From Seriola aureovittata (taxonomy: Eukaryota; Chordata; Actinopteri; Carangiformes; Carangidae), in NCBI RefSeq assembly GCF_021018895.1, contig NC_079369.1:6016194-6080193 (forward strand): a DNA stretch of 64,000 nucleotides, read 5' to 3'. Positions within the stretch are counted from its first letter, which is position 1. Every line of letters starts with the position of its first letter. Shown one piece after another: positions 23,406 to 36,409 of the stretch. The notes under the pieces are model-generated. The model saw nothing but the letters and a program-made list of their open reading frames with translations. It was not told where the DNA came from and searched no databases. A program made the position numbers and the translations under genes.

Positions 23406-25941
23406 GTGATTTTAAGCACAAAGTACAGTGGCTAACTCTTTCACGACTGATTCATCAACTTGGTATTTGTATACTTGTGCAAAGTGGATTATAGTCTTTT
23501 GTGTGACTGGCAAAGAGACAGTACCAATTACACACTGCAGCTTTTCATTTACAGCTGCACTTGGTGCTACAAAAGCATCTTCTAACTTAAAAGTAAGGCT
23601 GAGGCTAACTTCAGCTCAATAACGTTTGTCAAATCTGTTGATTCTTCATCAGGAAGTTCTTCAGATGGTAAATCATCATCTGATGGCTCAGTAGTCCCTC
23701 TTTCAAATGATTCTGCAGCAGCAGGACTATCAATAGGTCCATCTATTCCAGGCTTTAAATCATTACTAGCTAGAAACCAACATTGGCCACATTACCGAAT
23801 TTAATCTATATAATTTGGTTGTTTTTCACTGGTTAAATTAATACATCAATGTCCTGACTATTCTCGCAGAAAAAAACACACAGAGAAGGATATTATTGAA
23901 ATTGTAAAGTCACTGTGTGTTTTGATGCTTCCTGAAGCAGAACTTGTCCATTACGCCACCCATCCACATCTGCCTGTTCTGCTTCCCAAAATCCACCCGC
24001 CACACAACAAAACCTGACCTTCAGACATAATGGAGTATATAACCTGTTGACTTGTGGGTAATGCGGTTTTTAATGGACTACCTCGAACTTTCAGAACCAG
24101 CAATGTAGTGAGAATGAGAGCGAGGGCAGGAAGCAAGGGAGAAACAAGTAAGAAAACGGGTATTGAGAGGAAGAAATACAAAAACACAGCTAGATAAGAA
24201 TGTTTGGCTGTTATTGTTTTCCGTGTCTAACATCCTGAGACATGGCCTATGGTATTCAGGAGATTTATTGCGGAAGAGAGAGAGAGAGATCCATAAAGCC
24301 TCTACTCTCCCTCAACACCCAAGGGGAAGCCATCTTTAATTCATGAACACTATAAAAATAAAGGTTTCTCTGTGATGGCCCTGCAGCCTGTAACAAACTC
24401 TCACAGCTACATGGCACCAGGCAGATGTTGATGCTGTGGTTTTGGATAGATACCAGCATGCGAGACCCAGGTTATATTTTATGCAGAAATGAACAGAGTC
24501 TACCATTGGCTGTGCTGTTAAATGGATTCCAATAAGCTCTATGGTGATTCTGTCTCTCCACGGACATGCGGAGAGACACATGACAGCCAAATTTCAAATG
24601 AACTCACTGCCAGTTAGGTACCACCGGTGACTGAAATACAAGAAGTAGGGCATTACTGCATTCTGTTATAGCTCATGAGCCTGTTAAAATGGTCTGCCTG
24701 GTGGTTACATGTTCCTTGTGTGGCTTTAAAATATTAATACACATCATTTTTGATAATTTAGGTAATTCAATTAATTAGTAATACGTGTGATTTTGTATTA
24801 GTTCAGATTCAGATTAGATTATTGCCAAGAAGTCTGAGTGTTCTGGGAGAAAATAAGGCTTTCAAATTAAAAGATTACAGTGTTTTCCCAAATAGAACTG
24901 TGTTCACACGCAAAACTTTGTTTACTAAAATATGCTGCTGGGTAAATGATGCTTTTGTTATTTTTTTTTTGTTTTGTCAGCATGATTAAAAGTAAAGTCT
25001 GGTAACTAAATGTGCTTGGTAAGGGTTAGGGAAGCATCTTAAAGAAGAAACTGGGTTCCTGAAGAAGACATTGTTTTAAAATGACATTATTAATTTGCCA
25101 CAGAAGAGACTTTTGAGAGAAATTTAAAACGAAGGCAGCGTTTGTAATGAAAATCAATTACAAAATGTTCCTATTGAATAAATCTGCAAAACCTTTAATT
25201 AAAGCAGCTTTAATCAATATTTTTATGACAGTGTGAAATGGGTTACTTGTTGTAGTGAGGAACCTAGACAGAATTATCACCTGAATCTGCAGCTCACCTC
25301 TGCTTTACAGAGCTTTATAATGAGTTTCATCTCACTGTTTAGCTGCCCAGCCCACAACTTTATTGTTTTGGTTGACTCTCACTAATCTCATAACATCATT
25401 TTGGCCACGAGCAGCTACGCAAATATGTTGATGCTGCACATATCAGTAAAATGTTCAGACACAGTATTTGTTTTCCACTAAAATATCCAATCTTGCATAG
25501 ACATGCATAGTCATTTTCTGCAAATCCAAGTTTCAAGTCTTTGGTCACAAGTCCAAGTCAAGTCTCAAGTATCTGATGTTTGTAATGCTATCCAGTCTGA
25601 TTAGAACACTGTATTACCATATATAAGTAATTCAGAGCATGTACAGCATTATCATTTATCATTTATCCATGAAGTTATGCATTATAGAAAGGGAGGGAAT
25701 GACATTTAGCTCGTCAGACATTTCCTTTAATGTTAATGCAGCAAAAACATTTAAAAAATTATAAAATGTGCTCAATAGAGCGGAGAGCTCCTCCAAGGCC
25801 AATTTCAAACAACATACACCAGAGAAGGAGTGGGAATAAAATTATTCTGTATAACTGTACTCACTGCCCACCAGGAATTTGGTTTTTCACTGGCCCATGC
25901 CCCATCCCAAACCAAGTTTGGTGCAAATGTACTTTTTGCTT

Positions 25942-25963
25942 ATTGATTGATTGATTGATTGAT
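25942..25963. repeat. (TTGA)n tetranucleotide array
   Basis: Five to six TTGA units. Confidence 0.95.
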
Positions 25964-27193
25964 AATACTTGATCACTTTGCAACAAAGTGGACTATTATG
26001 TCAACAGTATGGTCTGGGGTTTGTTACTTTTAAGATGCAATCAGCATCAATTATACCATTTCAACCATGTGAAGTTCAGATGGGTTCATACCAAACCGAA
26101 ACTAGAAGTTCAGATAGAAGCTTTAAATGGGAAGTAAGAGGATATTGTTCAAATAAGATTTAAACTTAAATATAGTACATTTGCATGTGGTAAAAAAAAA
26201 TCAGATGGTTCACATAAATTAGCAGAAAACATTAGAGGACAAATGCAGGAAGATAACATTTATCTTACAAACAAGAAGGCAGTGCACAACTGATTGATGG
26301 GTAAAAGACGGAGTCACCTTGTCTACCTCAATAAGACTTGAAAAAAGGCTGACAACTACATCCTTCACTCCTGTTCACACAACAACGAGACACAGATAAC
26401 CACTACTGAATGTCCATCAAACAAAGCCAGCATCATTTTTTTTTCCTTGTATCACGCACTCCCAGTCACTTGTTCTTTTGCAAATAAATTTGCAATTTCA
26501 CATCAAGCTGCATAAAGCTTTGGCTTTTCTTCAAGCATATGATTGCACTGTATTTGCTGCTGGCCCCCACCAAATGTGAAACAAGAGACACTCAATCATT
26601 TCATTACATCCCCATTTTCTTTTCTTGTTTCTTATTTGTTACCATTTCCTCCATTATCTAAGAATACCATCTGGGGACCCATTAAGGGGTGGGGGTTACT
26701 GCAAAATCTGCATGTGTTTTATTCATGGATGGGAAAATATACAAAGGATGGTAACTTTAAGGTTGTTATAATGTATAATTTAGGTGAGATTATGAATAAT
26801 TTGTGGTCTTTGTGAGCGTTTCCCTCTGCCCTCCCGGCTCTTTTCGGTGGCAGGGAGGGAGGAAAAGCCATGATTGACAGCTCACTTCATGCTCTGTAAC
26901 TACAGCAGCTGACAAGGTCATGTCAAATGAAATGATTGGTGAGGAAGGAGTGTTTGGGGAAATATTCTGCCTCTCTTGCTCTTTGTCTCTCTTCCCTGAT
27001 CACACTAAACGTGCTCAACCGCCTCACCGGCACGCCAGATCCGCAGTAATTTAGAAATGAGAGGTGAATCTAATGTAGACTAGTGAAAGCAGATAGAGCG
27101 GTGACCTGCCAATTCGTTTGGAGCCAAAGATAAGATGAAAGACAACTTTGTTCCAGACCTGCATTTTCTTCCTATATAAGTAGTAGGCTTAAA

Positions 27194-27196
<3 letters not shown>

Positions 27197-27275
<79 letters not shown>

Positions 27276-27291
27276 TGTGTGAGAGAGAGAG
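27197..27291. repeat. (GT)n-(GA)n compound microsatellite
   Basis: About 38 GT units followed by GTGAGTGTGT and a short GA run. Confidence 0.98.
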
Positions 27292-28176
27292 GGACCTGGT
27301 ATGCAAGTATTTGAAATCAGAGAAAGGATTTGAAGGGTGACTCTGTCCCAGCATACCAATGCTGTTGTTCCTCTCCTCTTCAAAGCCACAGAGCTGTTTA
27401 TGATTACAGGGAACTGTGAAGGTCAAACAGAGCAGCTGTTGCATCAGGCTTTGTATTTGCTATGCAGAAGTTGTTCTTAGGTTTGGCTCTGTAAAAGACT
27501 ACTTTGATCTGCGATTGCATGTAATGGAGGCAGTTATGGCTCATTGAATGAACTACATAATTGATTAGGCTATTTTTTTTTCTCACTGTTGCAGCTTTGC
27601 ATTTCCATTACTATTGGCACATTGCCACAAAAACTTTGATACAACATTGATGCAGAAGACAATGAAAATGTCTTTAATAACACAACGATGGGGGAAAAAA
27701 TCAAATTAAAGTATAAAATATGAAAGACAAATTATTAAAATGTTGGTTAGATGTTGGTGTATTATAGATCTTCACAAGACCATATATAACAAAAAATGTA
27801 CAGTTAATATAATTGACACATTTCTATGGAGTGTGTGTGTGTGTGTGTGATCTTTGACAGCTATCTTATCTCAACACCATTAAGCTGCAGTCAAACCAAA
27901 AAGTGGCAGCAAAGTTTACCTGTATGTCCTCTTTAAGTACAGTATGTGGCTCTCGAAGTTTGTTGACATTGCGAGTACAACAGCTAACATGCTAGGCAAC
28001 TATGCTAGTGCTAGCCAGTCCCAACAGTTTTCTGAGTAAGCTAGCTGGGACAATAAGTTGACACTTTTCATTCAATTCATGTATTTGTACCAAGTTCTGT
28101 TTTATAACTATGTATCTATGTTCTGTGGTAATCTTATGTAATTGCTTGCATATCAACTTGATTTCAAATTATAATA

Positions 28177-28181
28177 TATAC
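28177..28181. repeat. 5-bp target-site duplication (TATAC), left copy
   Basis: Identical to 29778-29782 immediately outside the other end of the LTR-like element. AT-rich flanks raise the chance of coincidence somewhat. Confidence 0.7.
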
Positions 28182-28669
28182 TGTTGGGTCTGAGCTCTAT
28201 TAGTAACTGGAAATCATTAGTACTCGGCCTCACACGGGCGGCACCATTATGTTAACAGTACTCTACCTCATGAGCTGGACACCAAATATGTTAGATTTCG
28301 GTTGTTTATCAATTTATTGGCTATCACAAATTAAGAAAATATTAATATTAAAAATATTAATATTAAAGAATAACTTTAAAATGAATTAAAGTTCACGGGG
28401 CACCAGCCTAAACTAATAGGCAAAATAGCCAATATGCTTTTAGTCTCAATTTATTACAATTATTCTGGAACTCTGATTAATCATTAGCTTACTAACTATA
28501 ACCAAATTACCAAATCAATAGTAAGTTACAGTTGAAGGATTGGAATTCTACCGAGTAGAGGTTGGCAATATTCACGCTTGTGCAACATTAAAGACACCAG
28601 TAGTTATACTTAAAAGGCATTTATTTACAATGGAGCAGAGTAAAGTACAATGTCTAATCTAGCATATAC

Positions 28670-28742
<73 letters not shown>

Positions 28743-29776
28743 TGTGGGGACACAGACAAAGGCAAGATGGCCGACTCAAAGTGGTCACTGACCACATGAC
28801 CTGAACAAAGAAGACTACAAAGATGGCGGTAAACAAAGAAACTACTAAAATGGCCGCTGAGACCACCTAGTGTGTGTGAGAGGGAGGGTGTGAGTTTCTT
28901 TGTTAGCCTAGCTCATGTAATCTAATGGTACCAGGTTAGAGGGGGAAGGTTAGCTTCATGCAGGTTCTAGGACTGAGACGTACTGCTATGTGTGTGACAT
29001 ACGAGTACTCGATTAACTGTATGACTGACCACAACCTAAGCAAACATTACAACAACAAGACATCAATCAACAAGTACATTAACAAGTTAAGACTTCTGCT
29101 GATTAGCTATGCTGTGCTGGGAGAGGTTAGGCCCGGTCCGTTAACGTTACCCAATCCTTGGAACAAGCAAAGAGATCCTTTCCAGTGTTTTGTAAAGTCC
29201 AGTGAGTTGGGGGGTTTCCTGGTGGAGTAAAGTCCTGTCTGGCTGTGTTGCTTGCCGTTATCTCCTTTGTTCCCCTCACAGAGTTAGCTGTTCCAAGCTA
29301 ACTGTGCTACGACTCCTGTTGCTTGGAAAATCAGCTGGCCTTGTGTCGTAGCTGCTGATTCTGAAGAGGATTTGGTTCACTCACAGTTAATCCGAAGCAG
29401 GTCGCTGTTGTTGAGGAGAAGAGTGGTTGCAGGCTGCTGTGAGCAGGCCGGCGAGGGAGAGCTGGTTTCTCAGGTAGCAGAGCTGACCTGGGCTGGGGCC
29501 TTGTTGCCCTTTGAAGAACCGAGAGGAGAGGGCTGGAGCTGCTCTCCAGAGCAAGCCAAGAAGGGAAGAGAGTGAGAAGGGGTCTAGAAGACTGGTTTTG
29601 TTTGTGACACCTTAGGGGGTCACATGTCACACGCTGGCCCACACTGGCTGGCCAGTGGGGTCCGTGGGGGGGGAAGGGTCATCCCCAGGTGTGAACCGTG
29701 AGGAACTGTGGGGTGTGAATTCCTTTGTCCAGTGGAGCAAAGAAACATTTGGTCTATTGAATGACTGAGTCCCAAC

Positions 29777-29777
<1 letters not shown>
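28182..29777. mobile_element. 1.6-kb LTR-like element, probably a solo LTR
   Basis: The element starts TGTTGGGTCTGAG and ends CTGAGTCCCAACA, so it has TG...CA ends inside a short imperfect inverted repeat. It is flanked on both sides by TATAC (28177-28181 and 29778-29782), a perfect 5-bp target-site duplication. TG...CA ends with a 5-bp duplication are the hallmark of LTR retroelements; with no internal gag/pol and no second copy in the window, a solo LTR is the simplest reading. Several internal phrases (CACGGGGCACCAGCC near 28394, TGGAGTAAAGTCCTGTCTGGCTGTGTTGC near 29222) occur in other teleost genomes as I recall, so it is a dispersed family. A (GT)n array lies inside at 28671-28740. The right half (29370-29580) is GC-rich and produces overlapping ORFs that I do not believe. 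A TIR transposon with 5-bp duplication is the alternative. Confidence 0.7.
28671..28740. repeat. (GT)n microsatellite inside the LTR-like element
   Basis: About 35 pure GT units. Confidence 0.98.

Positions 29778-29850
<73 letters not shown>
29778..29850. repeat. (AT)n then (AC)n microsatellite at the right junction
   Basis: Begins with the right TATAC duplication, continues as about 29 AT units and ends in a short AC run. The left junction is also AT-repeat-like, so the element seems to have landed in a pre-existing AT array. Confidence 0.95.
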
Positions 29851-29851
<1 letters not shown>

Positions 29852-31224
29852 TATAGTTTGGATGTCTGTGCATTAAAGGCCTGGCAGAGAGGGGCAGATG
29901 GATGTGTTTAAAATTAGCTTGCGTTGCTACAACCACAGCATTTACCTTTGCCTTGCAACGTTGATATTATTGACAAGTGGTTTGTTAAATATTAAAAGCA
30001 GAAATTGGACATTTATTCTTTAACACTTATATGCCAAAAAAACATTTCAAGTTCCACAGCTAAATTCCTAGTGAAAACTAATCAAAAATCTTCCCCTTCC
30101 ACTAAATTTAATGAGTGAAATTAGAAATGATTTTTTGTCTTCTATATAACAAAAGTGGATTGCTTGTCAGTGCCTTTCACATTATTACAAAAATTATTGA
30201 TATGCATTTTTTTTAATAGCCACTTCTATTACTTCCCTAACCTTAAATGTATTAAGTTATCTTGGTTGTGGATGCAAACCAATGAAAATCTAAATTAGGC
30301 CTAATTCTATTTACATTAGTGTAAACAGCTCAACAGCCAATGAACCTGCAGCAGTTCTCGTATTTCAAACATAACTTTTTAACACATGAATGCTTTTGAG
30401 TTGTACCAGAAATGCAGCTGCTCTACCCCAGTCCTCTGAGAGGTGGGGCTGTCACCTTGATTAAAATCAGGTCAGAAAAGGTGTACAGATAGCAGTACAA
30501 CCGTCAGTGTCAACTGTTGTTACACTTTGAAATGGAGCTGTGAGCTCAAAGAGCGACATTCTATTTTTGTTCCCAAACCACGAGGAGGGGTACAACCTTA
30601 AAAATTCAGTGACCCATCCAGCCGAGACGACAGGCACAAGTCGCCCCCTCATCACATGATTTATTGAAAAAGAACTTTAAAGTATGGTGATGTTTCGGTC
30701 ACAGGCATCAACCATCAACCACGTGTAACTGGAAATGACAAGGAGGCAGTGGAACAGCAGCCAGAGGAAGACTAACAAATATCTTAGTGTAGAACTAACC
30801 CAGGGACTTAATGTGAGAAAATGGTGATGACTGCTGCTCAGGAGTCAGAACATGTTAAGAAAAAGCTACTTTCAAATGTAATTCAATACACTAAGCTGAT
30901 TGCTTACTTAAACTGCACCAGAATGCTCCAAACAATTATTATATAATCCCATTTTGTTCCATAAATTTTGGTTGACTTTGACAATCAGACAAAGAAGTTG
31001 TTTCAAAAATACAATTCAATTCAACTCATGTTAAATCTCTCTAAAATTGATAATAATCTATCAAATAATCCCTCTGTTTTACAGATTTCAGTTGCTCAGA
31101 ATTCAAATTTGACCAATATTTGCAAATGTAATTCCATTACCTATTCAATTAAAAAAAAAAGTGTGCTTTTTGTTTTTTTTCTTTTACTTTTTGTTAAATG
31201 CTAATGCTGGGTGGGGCCTTTTTT
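29851..31224. other. AT-rich noncoding stretch, no gene seen
   Basis: No exon-like ORF and no recognised repeat. Confidence 0.5.
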
Positions 31225-31385
31225 TGTTTGAATGTTCTTCCTGTCAGTTTCCTCCAGGTACTCTGGCTTCCTCCCATGGTGATGTGGATGTGAATGTGTG
31301 TATGTCATTTGTCTCTATGTGTCAGCCCCGTGACAGACTGACAACCTGTCCAAACTCTACCTTGCCTCTCGCCTGATGTCAGCTT
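31225..31385 (+). repeat. truncated dispersed teleost repeat (CTTCCTCCCA ... CGCCTGATGTCAGC)
   Basis: GGCTTCCTCCCATGG, GTCTCTATGTGTCAGCCC-like sequence and the end ACCTGTCC..CTTGCCTCTCGCCTGATGTCAGC follow the order of one of the most abundant repeats of percomorph genomes as I recall it. An internal block is deleted compared with the usual form. A shorter piece of the same family lies at 60508-60600. Confidence 0.75.
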
Positions 31386-32503
31386 CAAAATTACAAAATG
31401 CACTTTTAAACTTAGCAATACTTACAGCAAGTGAGAGACTAGTCCAGTTTTGCACCGTTTTTTAATTTTTTTTTCCATCTATGAATGTGCCATGATCGAA
31501 CAGAAACAAAGTGGAAAAGACAAACTAGCAAAGGCAGACGCTCCCCTACCGTTTCATCTTTAATGTAATGTTTATCTGATATTCAAGTAGCACATGGACG
31601 ATCAAATTACATGTGCATACAAGAAAGAAAAGAAAGAGACTGTTGTCCCGAGACTTTCACTCTCCAGCGGTGATAAGTGTCAGGATAAAAGCCCACTGCA
31701 GTGGCTGTAACAGGAGGTCAGCAGTTAAATGAACTTTTGTTCCATTTTACTGAGAGGATCCTTCATCTGCATTGAGCTAGAAGTAATGAAAGTGTGGTGG
31801 AGCATTGAAGATTGATGCCAGGGAACTCCCAGACCTCTTCCCTCTGCTTTTTACCCTCTCCCCTTCATCTATAAACACTCTGCCACTTCTTTCCTGCCTT
31901 CCTGTTTTTTTCAACTGTGTTGCTTTGTGTCTGTGCCGCAGTCTCTGTCTTTTTTCTTACCTCACAGTGCCTATCTTCCCTCCTCTCAGGACTCTTCCTC
32001 TAATTGTCTTCGTCTGTGTGTCTCTCTACCTCCGTTCTCCTTTCGATCCCAATCTCTTGTTGAATCTGCTCTCTAACACAAAATTGGTGACTCTGTCTGA
32101 ACAAGGACAATTCAGCAATCACTCAGATATCTGTGACCAATTCGAAGCAGAATTGATGTGCAATTGTAAAATGTCTGATTAACAATCATCACTGTCACCA
32201 ATAATTATTATACTCTTGTGTAGTTCTCTGGGCCTGTGCTCAGTGAGTGCCTCTGAGACCGGAAAGATCTGAAATGTAAAAAGTGTAACAACTGACAAAC
32301 TGTAGAAGAAAATTATAAAATATCCTTGCGTATATGTCTGAAATGTAAAAGAGGTTAATGTGATCATTTTGAGTTTTTACCATATTATTACTTAATTAAT
32401 TCTGTAATGATCAATAGTCACATCCCTGATAATCTTACACATACTGAACAACTATATGTTACGGGTCCCAGAATGTGGTACCACAGTAACAAAATATAAA
32501 TCT

Positions 32504-32572
32504 ATGAAATACAGATAAAATGCAGCAGCAATGGGGACAAGAGTTTTCATTTTCTCATCCAAGTTGCGTCTG
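32504..32572. repeat. direct repeat, copy A
   Basis: TGAAATACAGATAA..GCAGCAGCAAT...CTTCATCCAAGKTGCGTCTG-type sequence recurs at 33376-33434 with substitutions and an internal gap, about 870 bases away in the same orientation. Probably two pieces of one decayed dispersed element. Confidence 0.7.
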
Positions 32573-33224
32573 TATTCAAATTCACAACAAAATATTCCAA
32601 ACATTAAATTTTTCTGAGTGTCAGTCTCTGTCCCAGTCCATTATTAACTGTTTAAGGTAAGTGCAATAAACATCCATGAATCTCCTTTGTTCTATAACAT
32701 CTCACATAGTACATTCACAGCAGTATAGCTCAAATTTCTGGTGTACTGCTTACTTTCATACTTAAAGCAACATTCTAATATACTCTCTCACTTTTATATA
32801 AATGCAGAAGGGCTACTATGATGATATAGTGCAAATAACAGTAATATTCAGCTGTACTGTAAAAAAGCAATCTCTATCTGTTCTGAATCTGAACACAAAC
32901 ACTTATCTTAAACATTACTTTCACTCAGAGAAATATATAACATTTTCAACTAACTAATAATCACAATACTTCATCTTTAACTACATATTTAATGTGAGCA
33001 TTTCATTAAAACAAGTGTAGCTCTGTAACATTTAACTACCTTCTAATATAAAGCACCAAACAAAACATACATTTTCTATAAACTACTACATGTGTGGAAT
33101 AATGAGTGGGATCCTACAAACCAAATAAATAAAGTAAGTAAACACTAGCTATCTGTCTGCAAGACAATGCTCAGGGCGAAGTTAACCCCAAACACCAACG
33201 ATGCGGTGTGTGTAGCTGCCGCCT

Positions 33225-33250
33225 GAAACCGTGGCGGGAAACCGTGGCGG
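33225..33250. repeat. two tandem 13-bp units (GAAACCGTGGCGG)
   Basis: Two perfect adjacent copies. The junction creates GGCGGGAAA, the reverse complement of an E2F-type TTTCCCGCC site. Confidence 0.95.
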
Positions 33251-33375
33251 ATTTTCAAAGCTTTCAAAGTTCACAGAAATGCTCAAAACGATATCACAGT
33301 TTCTTTATAACTCTTATTCACATAAAGTTAGGCTTTAAGGAGTTGAAATTGGTAACTTTCACCGACTACTGACCT

Positions 33376-33434
33376 GTGAAATACAGATAATATACAGAAG
33401 CAATAAAGATAGTACTTCATCCAAGGTGCGTCTG
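33376..33434. repeat. direct repeat, copy B
   Basis: Second copy of the sequence at 32504-32572. Flanking DNA (33180-33520) is GC-richer than the surroundings and has promoter-like features on the minus strand. Confidence 0.7.
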
Positions 33435-35849
33435 AGGTGTGGAAGATCCCACCTGAGACAACCCGGGGGTGCAACTGCTCCCGTGACAAAGGTTCCAGCT
33501 GGGTGCTGCTTACATTTATCATATTTCTTCACAGTACAAATGAAAAATAAAATAACGTGACAGTCACGTACACTATTAGGGATTATATTAAACCCTGAAA
33601 ATTAAACAAAATTACTTTTCATCTTATTAATTTAAATAAACATAAAAGTGGTCACACCATTTTTGGGCGTACCACATATACACCCATGCAGTATCAATAT
33701 AATTGTCTTTGCTAACATTGCTGATACAAAGTAGTGTATTTTTTGGTCCCATAAGTTTGGTCTGACAGTGTGTGGCTGGTATTGTTTTCACCTTGTGAGT
33801 ATGCGAGTCTGTGTCAGTATGCATGTGTGTCTGTGATGGTTTTGAGTATTTTGTGAGGTGGTAGTGTCACAACTGTGCAAGTCACAAAACTCTACAGGTG
33901 TGAAGCTGACATCAAAATGAAGGCATAGCTTGAAGATGGATGTGGTCCAAATCACGTGTACTGAGTACTCCTGTAATGACCGCTGAGTACTCATAAGTCA
34001 GAACGTAAACAAGATGATGGATGTTGAGGCTGATGTGATCCCATCATTACAAAAGAAATGCCTGCATAAAAACATAGAATACATTTTTGTAAAACATATG
34101 GAACCAGCAGTAGCTTTCTGGATGTTAAGCTTTAGCCAAAAATCAAGAAAAGTGTGTGTGGTAAATCAAAAATACTGATGTGCATGATCTGTAGGACCAA
34201 CAACATGACGCTTGATACCTGCGCATGTGCCTCGTGAGTTACATTCATTGGAATGGATGGTATGCCATCTTGGAACAAGATGTCCAGTCCTATTAATAAT
34301 AAGTCAGTGGTCATCATTGTGACTCTATTGAAATTTTGCTCATCATTGCATAAAGTCTTCGGATTTCCTCGGCACAATTTATGTATTACTGCACAATCAG
34401 CCAGTCAAAAATAATTGGTGAAACCTGACACAGAGGTAAAAACAAAAAAGATGGGAAGATACAAAAGAAATGACACTCTTTCATAAAGAGTCTCTGTTTT
34501 TGCACAATAAAGCAAGGCAAAAGTGAAATGAAATCCTTCTCTGGATAAATATTTTCTTTGAAGAGTTGTTATGGTATTATCTACGAGTTACATCATAAGC
34601 TTTGAGCTTCACATCATTTTTTGCTCATTCATCCTTTTTTCTTGTATTTGCTTTAACTGCAAGTGGTTTGAACCTGTAATCATTTGAATAAACCATCCAG
34701 CAAAGTGACACATTTTCAATGAATAACAGCCTGTAAGTTTGACTGCAGTTTTGAGGCATTCGATTTAATTTAATCCTTGTATTGTGTTCACTTTTTGGAC
34801 CCATCGGTACTGTTAGGGTGAAACTGACAATGTTATTGGAGTTTTAAAAGCAGTACAGAAATAAACATTTGCATATTCAAAACCTTAACATATACTGTCT
34901 TTATGTCAATTCCAAACTGTTTGCAATTAACCTCTTCTAAATCACATTCAACAATGGAAGTGTCATTAGTTTTTTTGTGAATAAGATATAATTTAGATAA
35001 AGGTTAGGTAAAAAATCAACTATAATAAAGACTTTGGTGGCATGCAATCATGCTTATGTTGGAAATTGATTTTCACCTTCATTTTATTATAATAAAGGCT
35101 GTAAAGCAAATTCAGGTGATGGAAAACAAAGAGAAAGAGAAGCTAGCTCAGATTGTTTTAGTCACTGGCTGTGATTTACAACAAATAAAGACACAATACA
35201 CAAACAAAATGCATCTCTATCCCTAACCCTCACCCATCTATATGTCTCTCTCTATCTTCCAATATTAACTCCAGGCGCCTCTGAGGAGAGAGTCTTATGC
35301 TCAAATTGCTGGTGGAGGATTGTAGTTGAAGTGACCTGTACACTTTGATGTAGAGTTATTTATCTTTTTTTTTCCGTCCCCTGATGTACAGTGTGAGAAA
35401 AGGTTAAATGTTAGAATGTTCTGGAATAACATTGTTCAAGTTTGTGTGTGCGTCCTGTAACTGATTTTAGGCATATGTGACTCTCGATGGTCAGACTTCA
35501 GAAAATCAGGCAGTCAGTAAATCATGCTGCATTGATCTATGAAAGAATGTCGGGTGGCTCTAACAGTATCTGCTGTCCACAGCTGCTTTATACTGTGCGA
35601 AAATTTTCACCTTCAGTTCATTAAATCCCTGCAGCACGTGAATGAGCGCAGACCGCAGCACCATTACAGACGGCTGTTCACTGTGTTTACTTTCATTAAC
35701 CCACCTGAAAACTAGACCACAAGGCCTCTCCACACATAAAATAAGTCGGTTATAATTAGATACTCTGCTTTTTCATGATTTAGAATTCTATCTCACAGAA
35801 CAGGATAGTATCTGCAAATCCCATGTTTTGGGAGGTAATATTACTTTTT

Positions 35850-36409
35850 GTCAGTGGTATCACAGAATGGTCACAAAGGCATATGTAGACATGCACGCCT
35901 CTTGTTACAACAAGGGGCAACCACCAGGGCTGAAAAATGGAGCTAGTACAAAGTGCCAAAAACAGCTGCAGCTCCTCAAATGGCCACTTGAGGCTGGCTC
36001 CAAAAGCGAGTCAATTCCCATAGACTCCCGTGTTAATATGTCCAACTTTACAGCAGAAATAAACATGTTTACAGCCTGGTACAAAAGAACAGTTTTGGTC
36101 TCTAGAGCTAATTTCCCCCATCATGGCGACTCTTTTTATGTATTTTTATGTAACTCACCCATTTCAATTTGATTAAGGTTTAAAGTTCTGCATAACTGAG
36201 AGCATGCCGCTTTGAATGACTGGTGGAGGAGTGTATGCTTGCCACAAACCGGCATGAGTCTCGGCTCCACACATAACCCACCTCTTTGCCCAATTTTGGA
36301 ATAGCCGGGGAGTTAGGCACAGTCAGAGTCTGAGCTTCAAATCCACACTTCAGAAACCTACATGGGTGACATCACGAAGGCTACAACCATCTTTATTTAC
36401 AGTCTATGG
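35850..36409. repeat. dispersed teleost repeat ending TTTACAGTCTATGG
   Basis: Landmarks in order: CACTTGAGGCTGGCTCCAAAAGCGAGTC near 35982, a TTTACAGCAGAAATAAACATG block near 36048, TTTTGGTCTCTAGAGCTAATTTCCCCC near 36093, GGTGACATCACGAAGGCTAC near 36364 and the terminal CTTTATTTACAGTCTATGG. I recognise this as a common percomorph repeat, probably a non-autonomous DNA transposon. The left boundary is approximate. It also yields a spurious 114-codon ORF. Confidence 0.8.

Larger units (their letters stand above)
23406..28176. other. noncoding stretch, no gene seen
   Basis: AT-rich sequence with small arrays: (GA)n near 24276-24289, (GATT)n at 25942-25963 and the long (GT)n at 27197-27272. The segment 26845-26945 looks like a candidate regulatory element (see findings). 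Short ORFs are unsupported. Confidence 0.5.
31386..35849. other. noncoding stretch, no gene seen
   Basis: Pyrimidine-rich at 31820-32060, which yields a spurious ORF. Holds the direct-repeat pair at 32504/33376 and the 13-bp tandem units at 33225-33250. Otherwise AT-rich. Confidence 0.5.

Noticed and set aside
29331..29642. Overlapping GC-rich ORFs on both strands
   Set aside because: They fall within the LTR-like element, have no recognisable domain and are explained by base composition.
31805..32182. 125-codon plus-strand ORF
   Set aside because: It is driven by a CT-rich tract (Leu/Ser/Pro/Phe), with no domain.
35828..36172. 114-codon plus-strand ORF
   Set aside because: It lies within a recognised noncoding dispersed repeat.
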